In this document: piece by piece, positions 46,221-55,213 of the stretch
Numbering within the stretch: position 1 is the first letter of the stretch
Layout of the letters: the number at the start of each line of letters is the position of its first letter
Assembly: GCA_034007705.1 (NCBI GenBank)
Contig: JAVEQK010000001.1
Location: 221,054 to 285,053, forward strand
Direction: 5' to 3'
Length of the DNA stretch: 64,000 nucleotides
Origin: UBA10518 sp022837185
Lineage (GTDB): Bacteria; Desulfobacterota; Desulfobulbia; Desulfobulbales; Desulfobulbaceae
Notes under the pieces: model-generated
Databases searched by the model: none
Seen by the model: only the letters and a program-made list of their open reading frames with translations
What the model was told of the DNA's origin: nothing
Program-made: the position numbers and the translations under genes

Positions 46221-47482
46221 TCGGCAGTAAGGATGCCCTGGTGTTGATTCTTGCCGGAGGGGTGGGCAGCCGGCTCAATATTCTGGTCGGCCACCGCGCA
46301 AAACCCGCGGTTCCCTTTGCCGGGCTGTACAGGATCATTGACTTTAGCCTGAGCAATGTCATGAATTCCGGCCTTACCAAGGTCGGGGTCCTGACCCAGT
46401 ACAAGCCCCTTTCCCTGATGCGCCATATAGGGGGAGGCGAAGCGTGGGACTTTACCGGACGGACCCGGGGAGTCAAGATTCTGCCGCCCAGGACCGGGGA
46501 GAAGGAATCCGACTGGTACAGGGGGACAGCGGACGCCATCCGCCAGAACATCGATTTCATTGAAGCCAATCCCTCCAGAGAGACCCTGGTCCTGTCGGGA
46601 GACCACATATACCACATGGATTTTGACGCGATGATTGAATTTCATCGCCATAAAAAGGCCGATGTGACCATCGGCATGATGGTGGTGCCCAAAAGCCAGA
46701 TCCACCAATTCGGGGCCGGAATCGTCGATGACGAAAACAAGGTGATCGACTGGGAGGAGAAGCCGTCCGTTCCCCGCACCAACCTCGCCTCCATGGGCAT
46801 TTACGTATTCGATACCCGGTATCTGCTCCGGGCGCTGGCCCTGGACCGCAATGAACATGACTTCGGCATGCACATCGTTCCCCGGGCCATCGTCCAGGAC
46901 AGGGTGTATGCGTATCCGTTTTACGGATATTGGCGCGATGTGGGAACCATCCAGTCGTACTGGGAGGCGAACATGGATGTTATCCGCGAAGGGTCGGGCA
47001 TTTCGCCCCAGGAGTGGGGGATACGGCCCAATGTTTCGGCGGACGGCCGCCCCATGGACCGGGCCCCGGCCCGGTTCCTGTCCGGCTGCCAGGTTCAGTC
47101 CTCCATGATTTCCGCCGGCTCCGTTATCGAGGGGACGGTGATCAACTCGATTCTGTCCCCCGGGGTGCGGGTCGAACAAGGCGCGGTGGTCAGGGATTCG
47201 GTGATTTTTGAAGATGCGGTCATCGAACAGGGGGCGCTGGTCGACCTGGCAATCTGCGACAAGCGGGTCAGGGTCGGGAAAAACGCCGTGGTGGGATTCG
47301 GCGACAACAAGGATATTCCCAATAAAAAACATCCGACACACCTGTACACCGGAATCACCCTCATCGGCAAGGAGGCGGCAGTGCCGGCCGGAATGAAAAT
47401 CGGCAGAAACTGCACCGTCGGCCCCCAGCAGCGGGGAAGTGAATATTCCGATCTATTTCTCCGGGACGGGGATTCATTGTAG
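46217..47482 (+). CDS. glgC: Glucose-1-phosphate adenylyltransferase
   Basis: Makes ADP-glucose from ATP and glucose 1-phosphate for glycogen. The 421-aa product has the intact loop LVLILAGGVGSRLNILV with HRAKPAVPFAG, the IDFSLSNVMNSG segment, SGDHIYHMDF and IDWEEKPSVP, and the beta-helix end. The ATG at 46217 overlaps the stop of the GlgD-like gene. No glycogen synthase is nearby. Together they probably form a heteromeric enzyme. Confidence 0.9.
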   Translation: MIGSKDALVLILAGGVGSRLNILVGHRAKPAVPFAGLYRIIDFSLSNVMNSGLTKVGVLTQYKPLSLMRHIGGGEAWDFTGRTRGVKILPPRTGEKESDWYRGTADAIRQNIDFIEANPSRETLVLSGDHIYHMDFDAMIEFHRHKKADVTIGMMVVPKSQIHQFGAGIVDDENKVIDWEEKPSVPRTNLASMGIYVFDTRYLLRALALDRNEHDFGMHIVPRAIVQDRVYAYPFYGYWRDVGTIQSYWEANMDVIREGSGISPQEWGIRPNVSADGRPMDRAPARFLSGCQVQSSMISAGSVIEGTVINSILSPGVRVEQGAVVRDSVIFEDAVIEQGALVDLAICDKRVRVGKNAVVGFGDNKDIPNKKHPTHLYTGITLIGKEAAVPAGMKIGRNCTVGPQQRGSEYSDLFLRDGDSL

Positions 47483-47633
47483 CCGCCGTTCAAGGAACCG
47501 TCATCCAGTCCCCGGCATTTCAGGAGGCGGGGATTGTCTGAAAACATACATCTCTGCTCTTGCAAGCCGTGGAAATGGAGGAGACGGACGGCCCAGGCGA
47601 ACGGACTTTTCTGGAAATTGTTATTGATACTGT

Positions 47634-47661
47634 TTGCTGAAATGTTCTGAGCTGGTATTAT
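47634..47661 (+). promoter_or_regulatory. Sigma-70 type promoter of the sensor kinase
   Basis: TTGCTG (47634-47639) and TATTAT (47656-47661) with a 16-base spacer, in the 299-bp gap between glgC and the heme-sensor kinase. A weak hairpin (TCCCCG / CGGGGA, 47511-47533) lies before it without a T-tract. Confidence 0.55.
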
Positions 47662-47781
47662 AGAAAGAAAATAGAGAGAATTCTTCGTTGCCGCGGCCGG
47701 AAGGAGCTCGGCAGGGCCGCCGGGACGAGCTGTCCTGAAGGGGAAAACGCGGACGGGGAATTTCAGTCAGAAAGGAAGACC

Positions 47782-49611
47782 GTGCAGAAATTTCTGGAAA
47801 AAGACGCACCCCCTGCCTGGCTTTTTGCGAGCTTCTGGACCATCATTATCGTCCTGTCGCTGAGTTGGAACATAGCCCGGCAGAAAAATGAGATAATCGA
47901 GGTGGCGACCAACGAGGCGAACACCATCTTTGAAAAGGACCTGGTGTATTATCGGTGGGCGACCAGCCATGACGGGGTGTACGTCCCCATTACCAGCAAG
48001 ACCGTTCCCAATCCCTACCTGCAGGACCTTCCGGGGCTGAGTGCAGTCACCGATACCGGCCTGCCCCTCACCCTGGTCAACCCCGAATACATGATCCGCC
48101 AGGTTTACGAAATGGGCAGGGGGAGCGGGAGCGCCCGCGGCCACATTACAAGCCTGGATCCAATCCGGGATGAAAATGTTGCGGATCCCTGGGAGGCGGA
48201 GGCCCTCGAGGCCTTTGAAAAAGGGGAGTCCCAGGTGATTTCTGTGGAGCAGATTGACGGCATGCCCTATCTCAGGCTCATGCGCCCCATGGTCACCGAG
48301 TCCGGCTGCCTGAAGTGCCACGCCCAGCAGGGGTATGAATTGGGAGACATCCGGGGCGGCATCAGCGTCGCCGTCCCGATGAATCCGCTCTTTTCCCTGT
48401 ACCGGCAGAATATCCTTGTCCTCACTCTTGCCCACATCCCCTTGTGGCTGCTCGGCCTGACCGGCATATTCGTCAGCTCGAACAGGATTACCCAGGCGAT
48501 GCGCAAACGGGAGGAGGCCGAGGCCAAAACACGATCCATCATCAACAATATGCTCGACGGCCTGATCACCATGAGGGCGGACGGCACCATTGAATCACTC
48601 AATGCCGCGGCATGCCAGATTTTTGCCTGTAATCCCGGCGAAACCCTCGGGAAAAACATTACCGGGCTCATTCATTTTCCCGGGAGGGGGGATGCGCAGG
48701 ACGCATCCTTTCTGCCGGATATCAGCGGTCTTGTCGGCACGCCGAAGGAAGTCACCGGGGTCCGCGTCAACGGCGTCGCCTTTCCCCTTGAAATTTCCCT
48801 GAGCGAGATGAGCACCGATCATGGCCGGCTGTTCATTGCCACGGTCAGGGACATCACCGAGGAAAAAATCAGGAAGTCGGAAGCGCTTCGAACCGGCCAG
48901 CTGGCCGCAATCGGTGAGTTGGCTGCCGGCGTGGCGCATGAGATAAACAATCCCATCAACGGTATCATCAATTACACCCAGCTCCTGCTGGACAACGCCA
49001 ATGACAAGTATGACGAGACCGACCGGGATTTCCTGTCCAGAATCATCAAGGAAGGGGAGCGGATTGCCGTCATTGTCGGCAACCTCCTCTCATTTGCCCG
49101 CCAGCGGGACGTGATCGAGGAAGTGTCCATGAAGGAGATCGTCGAGGACAGCATTTCCCTCCTCATGCATCGCCTGCAGAAGGACGGCATCCATATCACC
49201 GTCGATACCCCGGATAACCTGCCGATGATCAAGGGGAACCCGCAGCAGCTGCAGCAGGTGCTGGTCAACCTGCTGACCAATGCCATGTATGCGCTGAACC
49301 AGCGCTATGCTGACAGTTGCCCGGAAAAGAAGCTTGAAATCCGCTGTCGCCTGAAAGCCGCGGCCAGCAAGGAGTATCTCTGCCTGACGGTTACCGATTG
49401 GGGAATAGGAATTCCCCAGGAAATCATCAATCGTATCTTTGATTCTCTGTTTACGACCAAACCACCGGGCAAGGGCACCGGGCTGGGGCTGAGCATCAGC
49501 AAGGGGCTGGTGCGTGATCATCACGGGTTTCTGTCGGTGGAGAGCAAGCCCGGCGGGCCAACTGTCGCGACGGTGGATCTGCCGGTTGAAGCAAATAACG
49601 GTGACGCATGA
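47782..49611 (+). CDS. Sensor histidine kinase with periplasmic c-type heme (Tll0287-like) domain
   Basis: The 609-aa product starts at GTG 47782 after AAAGGAAG. Membrane segments at about 14-31 and 212-233 flank a periplasmic Tll0287-like (DUF3365) domain with the C176-LKC-H180 heme attachment motif in SGCLKCHAQQG. A PAS domain follows (about 250-370), then the HisKA domain with AAGVAHEINNPINGIINYT, phospho-acceptor H386, and HATPase with N-box LLTNAMYAL, DWGIGIP, and GTGLGLSIS. All catalytic parts are present. It may sense redox state, oxygen or NO through the heme. First gene of the kinase-kinase-activator set. Confidence 0.88.
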   Translation: MQKFLEKDAPPAWLFASFWTIIIVLSLSWNIARQKNEIIEVATNEANTIFEKDLVYYRWATSHDGVYVPITSKTVPNPYLQDLPGLSAVTDTGLPLTLVNPEYMIRQVYEMGRGSGSARGHITSLDPIRDENVADPWEAEALEAFEKGESQVISVEQIDGMPYLRLMRPMVTESGCLKCHAQQGYELGDIRGGISVAVPMNPLFSLYRQNILVLTLAHIPLWLLGLTGIFVSSNRITQAMRKREEAEAKTRSIINNMLDGLITMRADGTIESLNAAACQIFACNPGETLGKNITGLIHFPGRGDAQDASFLPDISGLVGTPKEVTGVRVNGVAFPLEISLSEMSTDHGRLFIATVRDITEEKIRKSEALRTGQLAAIGELAAGVAHEINNPINGIINYTQLLLDNANDKYDETDRDFLSRIIKEGERIAVIVGNLLSFARQRDVIEEVSMKEIVEDSISLLMHRLQKDGIHITVDTPDNLPMIKGNPQQLQQVLVNLLTNAMYALNQRYADSCPEKKLEIRCRLKAAASKEYLCLTVTDWGIGIPQEIINRIFDSLFTTKPPGKGTGLGLSISKGLVRDHHGFLSVESKPGGPTVATVDLPVEANNGDA

Positions 49612-49689
49612 TCCAGAAGATATCGGAATAGCACCACCCCCTCTTCCGGCCTTTTGCAGGCGGGAAGAATAAAATAGGATCGCCAGGGC

Positions 49690-51822
49690 ATGAAGACCAA
49701 AAAAATATCAGATCAGACCCGTTTCAATCCCCCGCCGCCGGAGGAGTCATCGGTTCGATCCTTTGAATCGCTCAACATTCAGGTTTCGGACCACCCGTCA
49801 TTATCCTTTCTCCACTCACTGATCCACAGCGTCAGCCTCCCCGTGATGGTCATCGGCGCCGACAAGCAGATCAAATTCATCAACTCCGCCGCGGAAATAC
49901 TATTCGGTGACCGGGTGAAGCAGTATCCCATCGGCACGGACTGTTTTACGTTCATGTATGATTACAATAATTTCTCGTCCTGTCTCGAATTCGGCAAGAC
50001 CTGTCCCCTGGTTGAATGCCGGGAGACGATGGCGACCCTGCGGACGGAATATTGCCTGAATGTAGAGGATGAAACGCCTCAATACTACGAGATAATATCG
50101 TCGCCGATTTTCAACGAGGACGGAAAATTTCTCGGTATTGTGCAGGTTTTTTACGATATTACCGACTGGAAACTGTTTGAGAAGTGGCTGAAAGTCGCCC
50201 AGAAAGGAGCGAACAATCTGCTCAGGGAGAGGACGGCGAAGCTGCTGGAAAGCAATAAGTCCCTCCGACGGGAGGTGCAGGAACGGCAGCAGACCGAAAT
50301 GGCGCTGCTGCGGGCGACCAAACGCTCTGAGCTGCTTTACCGGGTCATCCCCAGTGCTATTTTTACCGTTGACCTCGAACGGCGCATCACCAGCTGGAAC
50401 GACAAGGCGGAAGCGGTGACCGGTTATTCCCGGGAAGACATGATCGGCCAGCCCTGCAGCATATTCGCCCTCTATCCCTGCACCGCTGGATGCAGGCTTT
50501 ATTCCGACGAGACTGTCAAGCCCATTGTGGGCTGCGAACGGATCATCAGGACCAAGGATGGGCCGCGGCGGATCGTCTCCGTCAACGGCGACCTGCTGTA
50601 TGATGACGACGGCAATGTGATCGGCGCAGTGGAAAGCTTCGAGGATGTCACCGATATCAAAATGTCCGAGGCCCAACTGAGCAGTGAACGCGACAAGCTG
50701 AAAAGTATGCTGTCCGCCATGGGACATGGAATGCATATCATCTCCCTTGATTTTGATATCGAATACCAGAATGATATTGCCTTGAAGGCTTTCGGCGACA
50801 TTGTCGGCAACAAATGTTACTGGTTTTACAAGGAGCGTCGGCAGCCGTGCGAAAACTGCCTGATGCATCAGGCAATTCAAACCAATGCCATCCAACACAC
50901 CGAGATTGTTTTGGCCAATAACAGGCAATACGACATCAGTTACGCACCTTTCAAGGATGTTGACGGGCAAGTCAAGGCGCTCAGCCTGTTGAGAGATGTC
51001 ACCGAAGAGAAGAAAATGCAGGCCGAAGCCCTGCGGGCCGTCCAGCTGGCCTCCGTCGGCGAGCTTGCCGCCGGGGTTGCCCATGAGATAAACAATCCGA
51101 TCAACGGTATAATCAATTACGCCCAGATCATTCAGGACGAAGCGGCCGACAATGAACTCCTGGTGAAATTTTCCGAAAAGATTATCAGGGAGGGCGAGCG
51201 GGTGGCCTCCATCGTCAGCAACCTCCTCTCCTTTGCCAGGCAGCAGGATGAAGAATCGGACAAAATTTACCTCAACCAGGTGATCATGGATGCCGTCGAT
51301 CTGATTCGTCATCAACTGTCAAAAAACTGCATTCTCCTGGAACTGGATCTGCCGGTCGAACTGCCGCCGATTTTCGGCAATCATCATCAGCTGCAGCAGG
51401 TGTTCCTCAATATGTTCAGCAACGCCAGGTTTGCCCTGAACCAGAAATATGCCGGCAAGGACCCGCAGAAGAAGATTATTATCACGGGTCAGGAACTCGA
51501 GGAGAAGGACAGAAAATTCGTGCGCATCATCTTTACGGACCTCGGCACGGGGATTCCGGGCGAGATTGCGCAGAAGATATTTGAGCCCTTTTTTTCCACC
51601 AAAATGACCGGGGAGGGGACAGGTCTGGGGCTGAGCATCAGCCGGGAGATTATCGCCAAGCATGACGGCTCGTTGCAGGTGGAGTCGCAGGAGGGGGAAT
51701 ATACGAGCATGATCATCGACATCCCGGTCTATCCCGGTCCTCCCAAATACCTGGCCTTTGGAACAGCTTCCGTGGAACCAGGCGAAGCGGCCGGAACGGA
51801 TGGAAACGTGAAGGGGGATTGA
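49690..51822 (+). CDS. Cytoplasmic sensor histidine kinase with Cys-rich PAS domains
   Basis: The 710-aa product has no membrane segment. It contains three PAS domains (about 45-160, 215-330 and 345-440). Each carries a cysteine set: SSCLEFGKTCPLVEC, SIFALYPCTAGC and NKCYWFYKERRQPCENC. The kinase core follows: GVAHEINNPINGIINYA with H465, N-box MFSNARFAL, TDLGTGIPG and GTGLGLSIS. Cys-containing PAS domains are frequent in sulfate reducers, but their ligand is mostly unknown; metal, FeS or thiol redox sensing are options. It is closely related in the HisKA region to the neighbouring kinase. Confidence 0.88.
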   Translation: MKTKKISDQTRFNPPPPEESSVRSFESLNIQVSDHPSLSFLHSLIHSVSLPVMVIGADKQIKFINSAAEILFGDRVKQYPIGTDCFTFMYDYNNFSSCLEFGKTCPLVECRETMATLRTEYCLNVEDETPQYYEIISSPIFNEDGKFLGIVQVFYDITDWKLFEKWLKVAQKGANNLLRERTAKLLESNKSLRREVQERQQTEMALLRATKRSELLYRVIPSAIFTVDLERRITSWNDKAEAVTGYSREDMIGQPCSIFALYPCTAGCRLYSDETVKPIVGCERIIRTKDGPRRIVSVNGDLLYDDDGNVIGAVESFEDVTDIKMSEAQLSSERDKLKSMLSAMGHGMHIISLDFDIEYQNDIALKAFGDIVGNKCYWFYKERRQPCENCLMHQAIQTNAIQHTEIVLANNRQYDISYAPFKDVDGQVKALSLLRDVTEEKKMQAEALRAVQLASVGELAAGVAHEINNPINGIINYAQIIQDEAADNELLVKFSEKIIREGERVASIVSNLLSFARQQDEESDKIYLNQVIMDAVDLIRHQLSKNCILLELDLPVELPPIFGNHHQLQQVFLNMFSNARFALNQKYAGKDPQKKIIITGQELEEKDRKFVRIIFTDLGTGIPGEIAQKIFEPFFSTKMTGEGTGLGLSISREIIAKHDGSLQVESQEGEYTSMIIDIPVYPGPPKYLAFGTASVEPGEAAGTDGNVKGD

Positions 51823-51845
51823 GAACGGGAAGCCTGTTGAAAAGG

Positions 51846-51874
51846 TTGACGCGGCCTGCCCGAAGCTTTACCAT
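51846..51874 (+). promoter_or_regulatory. Possible promoter of the sigma-54 activator
   Basis: TTGACG (51846-51851) and TACCAT (51869-51874) with a 17-base spacer in the 216-bp gap. The activator may also be read from the kinase promoter. Confidence 0.4.
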
Positions 51875-52038
51875 GAATTGTTCCATTGTTCTGTACAGGG
51901 GAGATGTTTGCTGATTCAATTTTCCGCGGCAGCATGCTCCCGGCCTGGTTGTCCGGCGGGGCTGCGTTTGAGGCAGATGCCCGGGACGGAAAAGCTATGA
52001 GAAGCGGATTTGAGCCGCTTTGCGCGGTCGAGTGACAT

Positions 52039-53829
52039 ATGATCGATTTGGATAAAACAGAGTCAAGAATTCTGGTTGTTGATGACGAAGAAAGTCTGCG
52101 CCTGACCTTTAAGACCTTTTTGTCCCGGGAAGGATACGGGCCGGTAACGGTCGCTTCCACCTTTGACGAAGCCCTGGAGCTCATCGAAAACAATACCTAC
52201 GACCTGATTGTTTCCGACATAGTTCTCGAGGGTGCCTCCGGCATTGACCTGCTCCGCAGGGCCAAGGAGCTGAACCAGGATTGCCCGGTGGTCATGGTCA
52301 CGGGCTATCCCAATATCAAGTCCGCCTCGGAGGCGGTACGGCTTGGCGCCTTTGATTACCTTGCCAAGCCGGTCAAGAAGGAGGATCTGCTTCGTACGGC
52401 CAGGATGGCCCTGCAGCAGTATAATCTGCTGAAGACCAAGGAAGCCCTGGAAAAAGAAAAGGAAAATTATCGGCAAAACCTGGAAACCATTTTTCGCAGC
52501 GTCCAGGATGTTATCATTACTGTTGATCCGGACCTGCAGGTCGTGCAGATGAATGAGCGGGCAAAGGAATTTCTTTCCAAAATCAATTGCCAGGTGGAGG
52601 TAGGATCGAATCTGCAGAAGGTGGATACCTTTTTTGCCAAGGCATGCCTTCAGGATGCGTTGCTCGTGCTTGAGTCCCAGAATGAACTGCCCGAACATCG
52701 CATAGAATTTCAAGCGCCGTATGGGCGGGCCGTTCTCCGCATCAGCGCTGCTCCTCTTGTCTCAGGCACGGTCAACCTCCAGGGAGTCGTGTTCGTTGCC
52801 CGGGACGTCAGCAGGCTTGAACTGCTGGAACAGCGGGGGAGGAGGAGACAGTTCCACCGGCTGATCGGCGCCAGCAGGGCCATGCAGACAGTCTATACCC
52901 TGATCGAGAATGTCGGCCAGGTTGATACCTCGGTTCTGATCACCGGCGAGAGCGGGACCGGCAAGGAACTGGTTGCCGAGGCCTTGCATGCCGAAAGTCC
53001 CCGCCGTGACATGCCCCTCATCAAGGTCGACTGCACGGCCATTCCCGAAGGCCTGTTGGAAAGCGAGCTGTTCGGCCACAAGAAAGGCTCCTTTACCGGC
53101 GCTGACAGCAACCGTCAGGGGCGCATCCTGCAGGCGGACGGCGGCACCCTGTTCCTCGACGAAATCGGCGACATTTCTCCGGCCATGCAGCTGCGGCTTC
53201 TCAGGTTCCTCCAGGAGCGGACATTTTACCCGGTCGGGCACGATATGCCCCTGAAGGTTGATGTGCGGGTTATCGCGGCCACCAACGCCGACCTCAAGCA
53301 ACGGGTCATCGACGGCAAGTTCAGGGAGGACCTGTACTACCGGCTGCGGGTTATTGACATAGTTCTTCCGCCCCTGAGGGAGCGCGAGGAGGATATTCCC
53401 CTCCTGGTCGAGCATTTTCTTGAGCGTTTCAACAAACGGCTGGGCAAGGAAATCTACGGCATTTCCGACCAGGCTCTTGCCGCCCTCAAGGAGTACAACT
53501 GGCCGGGCAATGTGCGGGAGCTGGAGCATGTCATGGAAAGGGCCTGTGTCCTCTGCACCGATTCAACCATTACAACGGATCATCTTTCCTACGAGTTTTC
53601 TGTCTCCGGTTATGAGCAAGCGAAGAAAAGCCGTGAAGAAGCCGACGAGGAATTCCGCGATCTGGCACCGGAACCGGTTGACGATGCGGAAAGCGAGTCG
53701 GACCGCATTGTCAGGATACTGACCAAGTGCAGCGGCAACAAGGCAAAAGCCGCCCGGCTGCTGGGCATAGACCGGAGCACCCTGTACAGGAAAATGCGGC
53801 TGTATAACATTGATCCGGGAGCCTTCTGA
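52039..53829 (+). CDS. Sigma-54 dependent response regulator (receiver-PAS-AAA+-Fis)
   Basis: The 596-aa product has a receiver domain with phospho-acceptor D60 (LIVSDIVLEG) and the DDEES acidic pocket, a PAS domain about 155-265, and an AAA+ domain with Walker A GESGTGKE (303-310), the sigma-54 contact loop GSFTGAD (350-356) and Walker B FLDEIGD. A Fis-type helix-turn-helix ends the protein (NKAKAARLLGIDRSTLYRKM). It is the probable partner of the two kinases and binds the inverted repeats that start seven bases behind its own stop codon. Confidence 0.93.
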   Translation: MIDLDKTESRILVVDDEESLRLTFKTFLSREGYGPVTVASTFDEALELIENNTYDLIVSDIVLEGASGIDLLRRAKELNQDCPVVMVTGYPNIKSASEAVRLGAFDYLAKPVKKEDLLRTARMALQQYNLLKTKEALEKEKENYRQNLETIFRSVQDVIITVDPDLQVVQMNERAKEFLSKINCQVEVGSNLQKVDTFFAKACLQDALLVLESQNELPEHRIEFQAPYGRAVLRISAAPLVSGTVNLQGVVFVARDVSRLELLEQRGRRRQFHRLIGASRAMQTVYTLIENVGQVDTSVLITGESGTGKELVAEALHAESPRRDMPLIKVDCTAIPEGLLESELFGHKKGSFTGADSNRQGRILQADGGTLFLDEIGDISPAMQLRLLRFLQERTFYPVGHDMPLKVDVRVIAATNADLKQRVIDGKFREDLYYRLRVIDIVLPPLREREEDIPLLVEHFLERFNKRLGKEIYGISDQALAALKEYNWPGNVRELEHVMERACVLCTDSTITTDHLSYEFSVSGYEQAKKSREEADEEFRDLAPEPVDDAESESDRIVRILTKCSGNKAKAARLLGIDRSTLYRKMRLYNIDPGAF

Positions 53830-53835
53830 ATAACT

Positions 53836-53885
53836 TGCTACACTTCTGTGGGAAAGATGATCCGACATAACTGTTGCATGCCACA
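53836..53885 (+). promoter_or_regulatory. Enhancer-like element 1 (sigma-54 activator sites)
   Basis: A 50-bp element with GCTACACTTCTGT (53837-53849) and the perfect palindrome TGT-T-GCATGC-C-ACA (53872-53885). The same element occurs 1101 bases downstream, and similar sites precede the cytochrome operon. It lies 237 bp before the first -24/-12 promoter, a normal distance for an upstream activator site. Confidence 0.65.
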
Positions 53886-54122
53886 CTCGAGCATTTGCCG
53901 CCGCCAAGGGAATCTCCCGCCTTTTACTCTTCCCTATCCAGCTGAAATATCGTAATTTTTTCCTTTTTTGTCCGGTAGCCTAAGGTGCCATCGGACAACC
54001 CTTGATCACGGCCGCGATCAGCGCCAGCCGATATCGAGATCTGTCGGTATTCAATATTAAATGAAGAAATATCGACAGGTTGCAGTCCTGCACCTTTTTC
54101 CCGCCCGCCCTTCCTGTCCTTC

Positions 54123-54138
54123 TGGCATGGCACATGCA
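54123..54138 (+). promoter_or_regulatory. Sigma-54 (-24/-12) promoter of module copy 1
   Basis: TGGCATGGCACATGCA: the GG and GC dinucleotides are exactly ten bases apart, as required for sigma-54. Transcription would start near 54149. The sequence is exactly repeated at 55130-55145. Confidence 0.8.
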
Positions 54139-54206
54139 TATTTCAGGGTAAAGCGAAATAAAAATTTCCGCAAAACGATTGGATAAGGGACGCAAGGAGG
54201 CACACC

Positions 54207-54440
54207 ATGGCAAAGACAGTTCGGACACACGGGGAAAGGACAGGGAGCGCCGGTCTTGAAACGACAGGAATCGTCGGCAGGATAGCTCGGGACACGTCCG
54301 AGGTCGGCATGGGCGTCATCATGGTCCTGGCAGCCCTGATCGGCATCTGGGGCATTGCCTGCCTGATCGGCGGCATCGCCAACAGCGGCGGGGTAGGGGA
54401 ATTGCTGAACGGCTACATTACGGCGGTGACCGGCCGTTGA
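54207..54440 (+). CDS. 77-aa membrane protein, copy 1
   Basis: The start follows a strong AAGGAGG. The product has a charged N-terminal third (MAKTVRTHGERTGSAGLETT), one or two hydrophobic segments within residues 33-60 (GVIMVLAALIGIWGIACLIGG) and a short C terminus with GELLNGYITAVTG. I do not recognise a family. The protein is identical in copy 2, while the DNA differs at a few silent positions, so protein sequence is under selection or was homogenised. It forms a pair with the 101-aa gene, 58 bp downstream. Confidence 0.8.
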   Translation: MAKTVRTHGERTGSAGLETTGIVGRIARDTSEVGMGVIMVLAALIGIWGIACLIGGIANSGGVGELLNGYITAVTGR

Positions 54441-54498
54441 CAGGATTGACGGCGACAGCTTGAACGGAAAACAGATCATTCAATAGAAGGAGGGAATC

Positions 54499-54804
54499 AT
54501 GGCAGCTGGAACGGAAAAGAAAAGGTCAAAGGCGCTGTTCCTGGCGATTGCAGGAATAGGGGCGGCATTCGGCATCTGGGCACTGACGGCGTTTGTCTCC
54601 CTGTTTGCCCAGCTGGGCTGGAGCCCGGGCGAGGTGCTGCGGCAGTATATGGTCGCCACCGGAGCGCTGGCGGAGCACGAGACCCTGGTTGACTACTACA
54701 CCCACATCAAGGGCGCCGAGTACATCATCGCGGTTGCTTTCCTCGGCCTCTACCCGGTGTACTACAAATTCGTCAATCGCACCAAGGCCCGGATGAAAGC
54801 CTGA
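54499..54804 (+). CDS. 101-aa membrane protein, copy 1
   Basis: AAGGAGGG precedes the ATG. Two hydrophobic segments are visible, about residues 12-38 (LFLAIAGIGAAFGIWALTAF) and 73-92 (AEYIIAVAFLGLYPVYY), with a conserved loop GWSPGEVLRQYMVATGALAE and HETLVDYYTH between them. No family recognised. The last 65 residues are nearly identical to copy 2, while the first membrane segment differs strongly. Conserved His, Tyr and Glu in the loop could bind a cofactor or partner; this is inference. Confidence 0.8.
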   Translation: MAAGTEKKRSKALFLAIAGIGAAFGIWALTAFVSLFAQLGWSPGEVLRQYMVATGALAEHETLVDYYTHIKGAEYIIAVAFLGLYPVYYKFVNRTKARMKA

Positions 54805-54825
54805 ACAATCGACTCCACCGCTGAG

Positions 54826-54868
54826 ACGGCCCGCGAAGCAGGAGATGCTTCCGGGCCGTTTTCGTTTG
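54826..54868 (+). terminator. Terminator after module copy 1
   Basis: ACGGCCCG (54826-54833) pairs with CGGGCCGT (54852-54859), followed by TTTCGTTTG. It separates the two copies into independent transcripts. Confidence 0.75.
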
Positions 54869-54936
54869 TCTCTCTCCCTTCTTATCCGGCTCCCGGTTCA
54901 GGGCTGCCGGCTTCCCCGCGCTGGGATACAGCAATC

Positions 54937-54986
54937 TGCTACACTTCTGTAGGCAGGTTGATCCGACACATCTGTTGCATACCACA
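54937..54986 (+). promoter_or_regulatory. Enhancer-like element 2
   Basis: Second copy of the 50-bp element: GCTACACTTCTGT (54938-54950), within which TGCTACA-cttc-TGTAGGCA forms an imperfect inverted repeat, and TGTTGCATACCACA (54973-54986). It lies 143 bp before the second -24/-12 promoter. Confidence 0.65.
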
Positions 54987-55129
54987 CATATGCGGCTGCA
55001 ATCCTTCCCGGAGGCGCTGCCTGGGGCTGCATCTCGGAGTTCGAGGCCCGTTCGTTTTCAATATTAAATGATGAAATATCGGCAGGTTGCAGGCCTGCAT
55101 CCGTTTCCCGCCCGCCCTTTCTGTCCTTC

Positions 55130-55145
55130 TGGCATGGCACATGCA
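55130..55145 (+). promoter_or_regulatory. Sigma-54 (-24/-12) promoter of module copy 2
   Basis: TGGCATGGCACATGCA with correct GG-N10-GC spacing, identical to the promoter of copy 1. Confidence 0.8.
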
Positions 55146-55213
55146 TATTTCAAGGTAAAGCGAAATAAGAATTTCCGCAAAACGATGGGATAAGGGACAC
55201 AAGGAGGCACACC

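Larger units (their letters stand above)
54051..54802 (+). repeat. Tandem module, copy 1
   Basis: Near-identical to 55058-55809 with a constant offset of 1007 bases, covering the -24/-12 promoter and both small membrane protein genes. Differences concentrate in the first third of the 101-aa gene. Confidence 0.9.
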
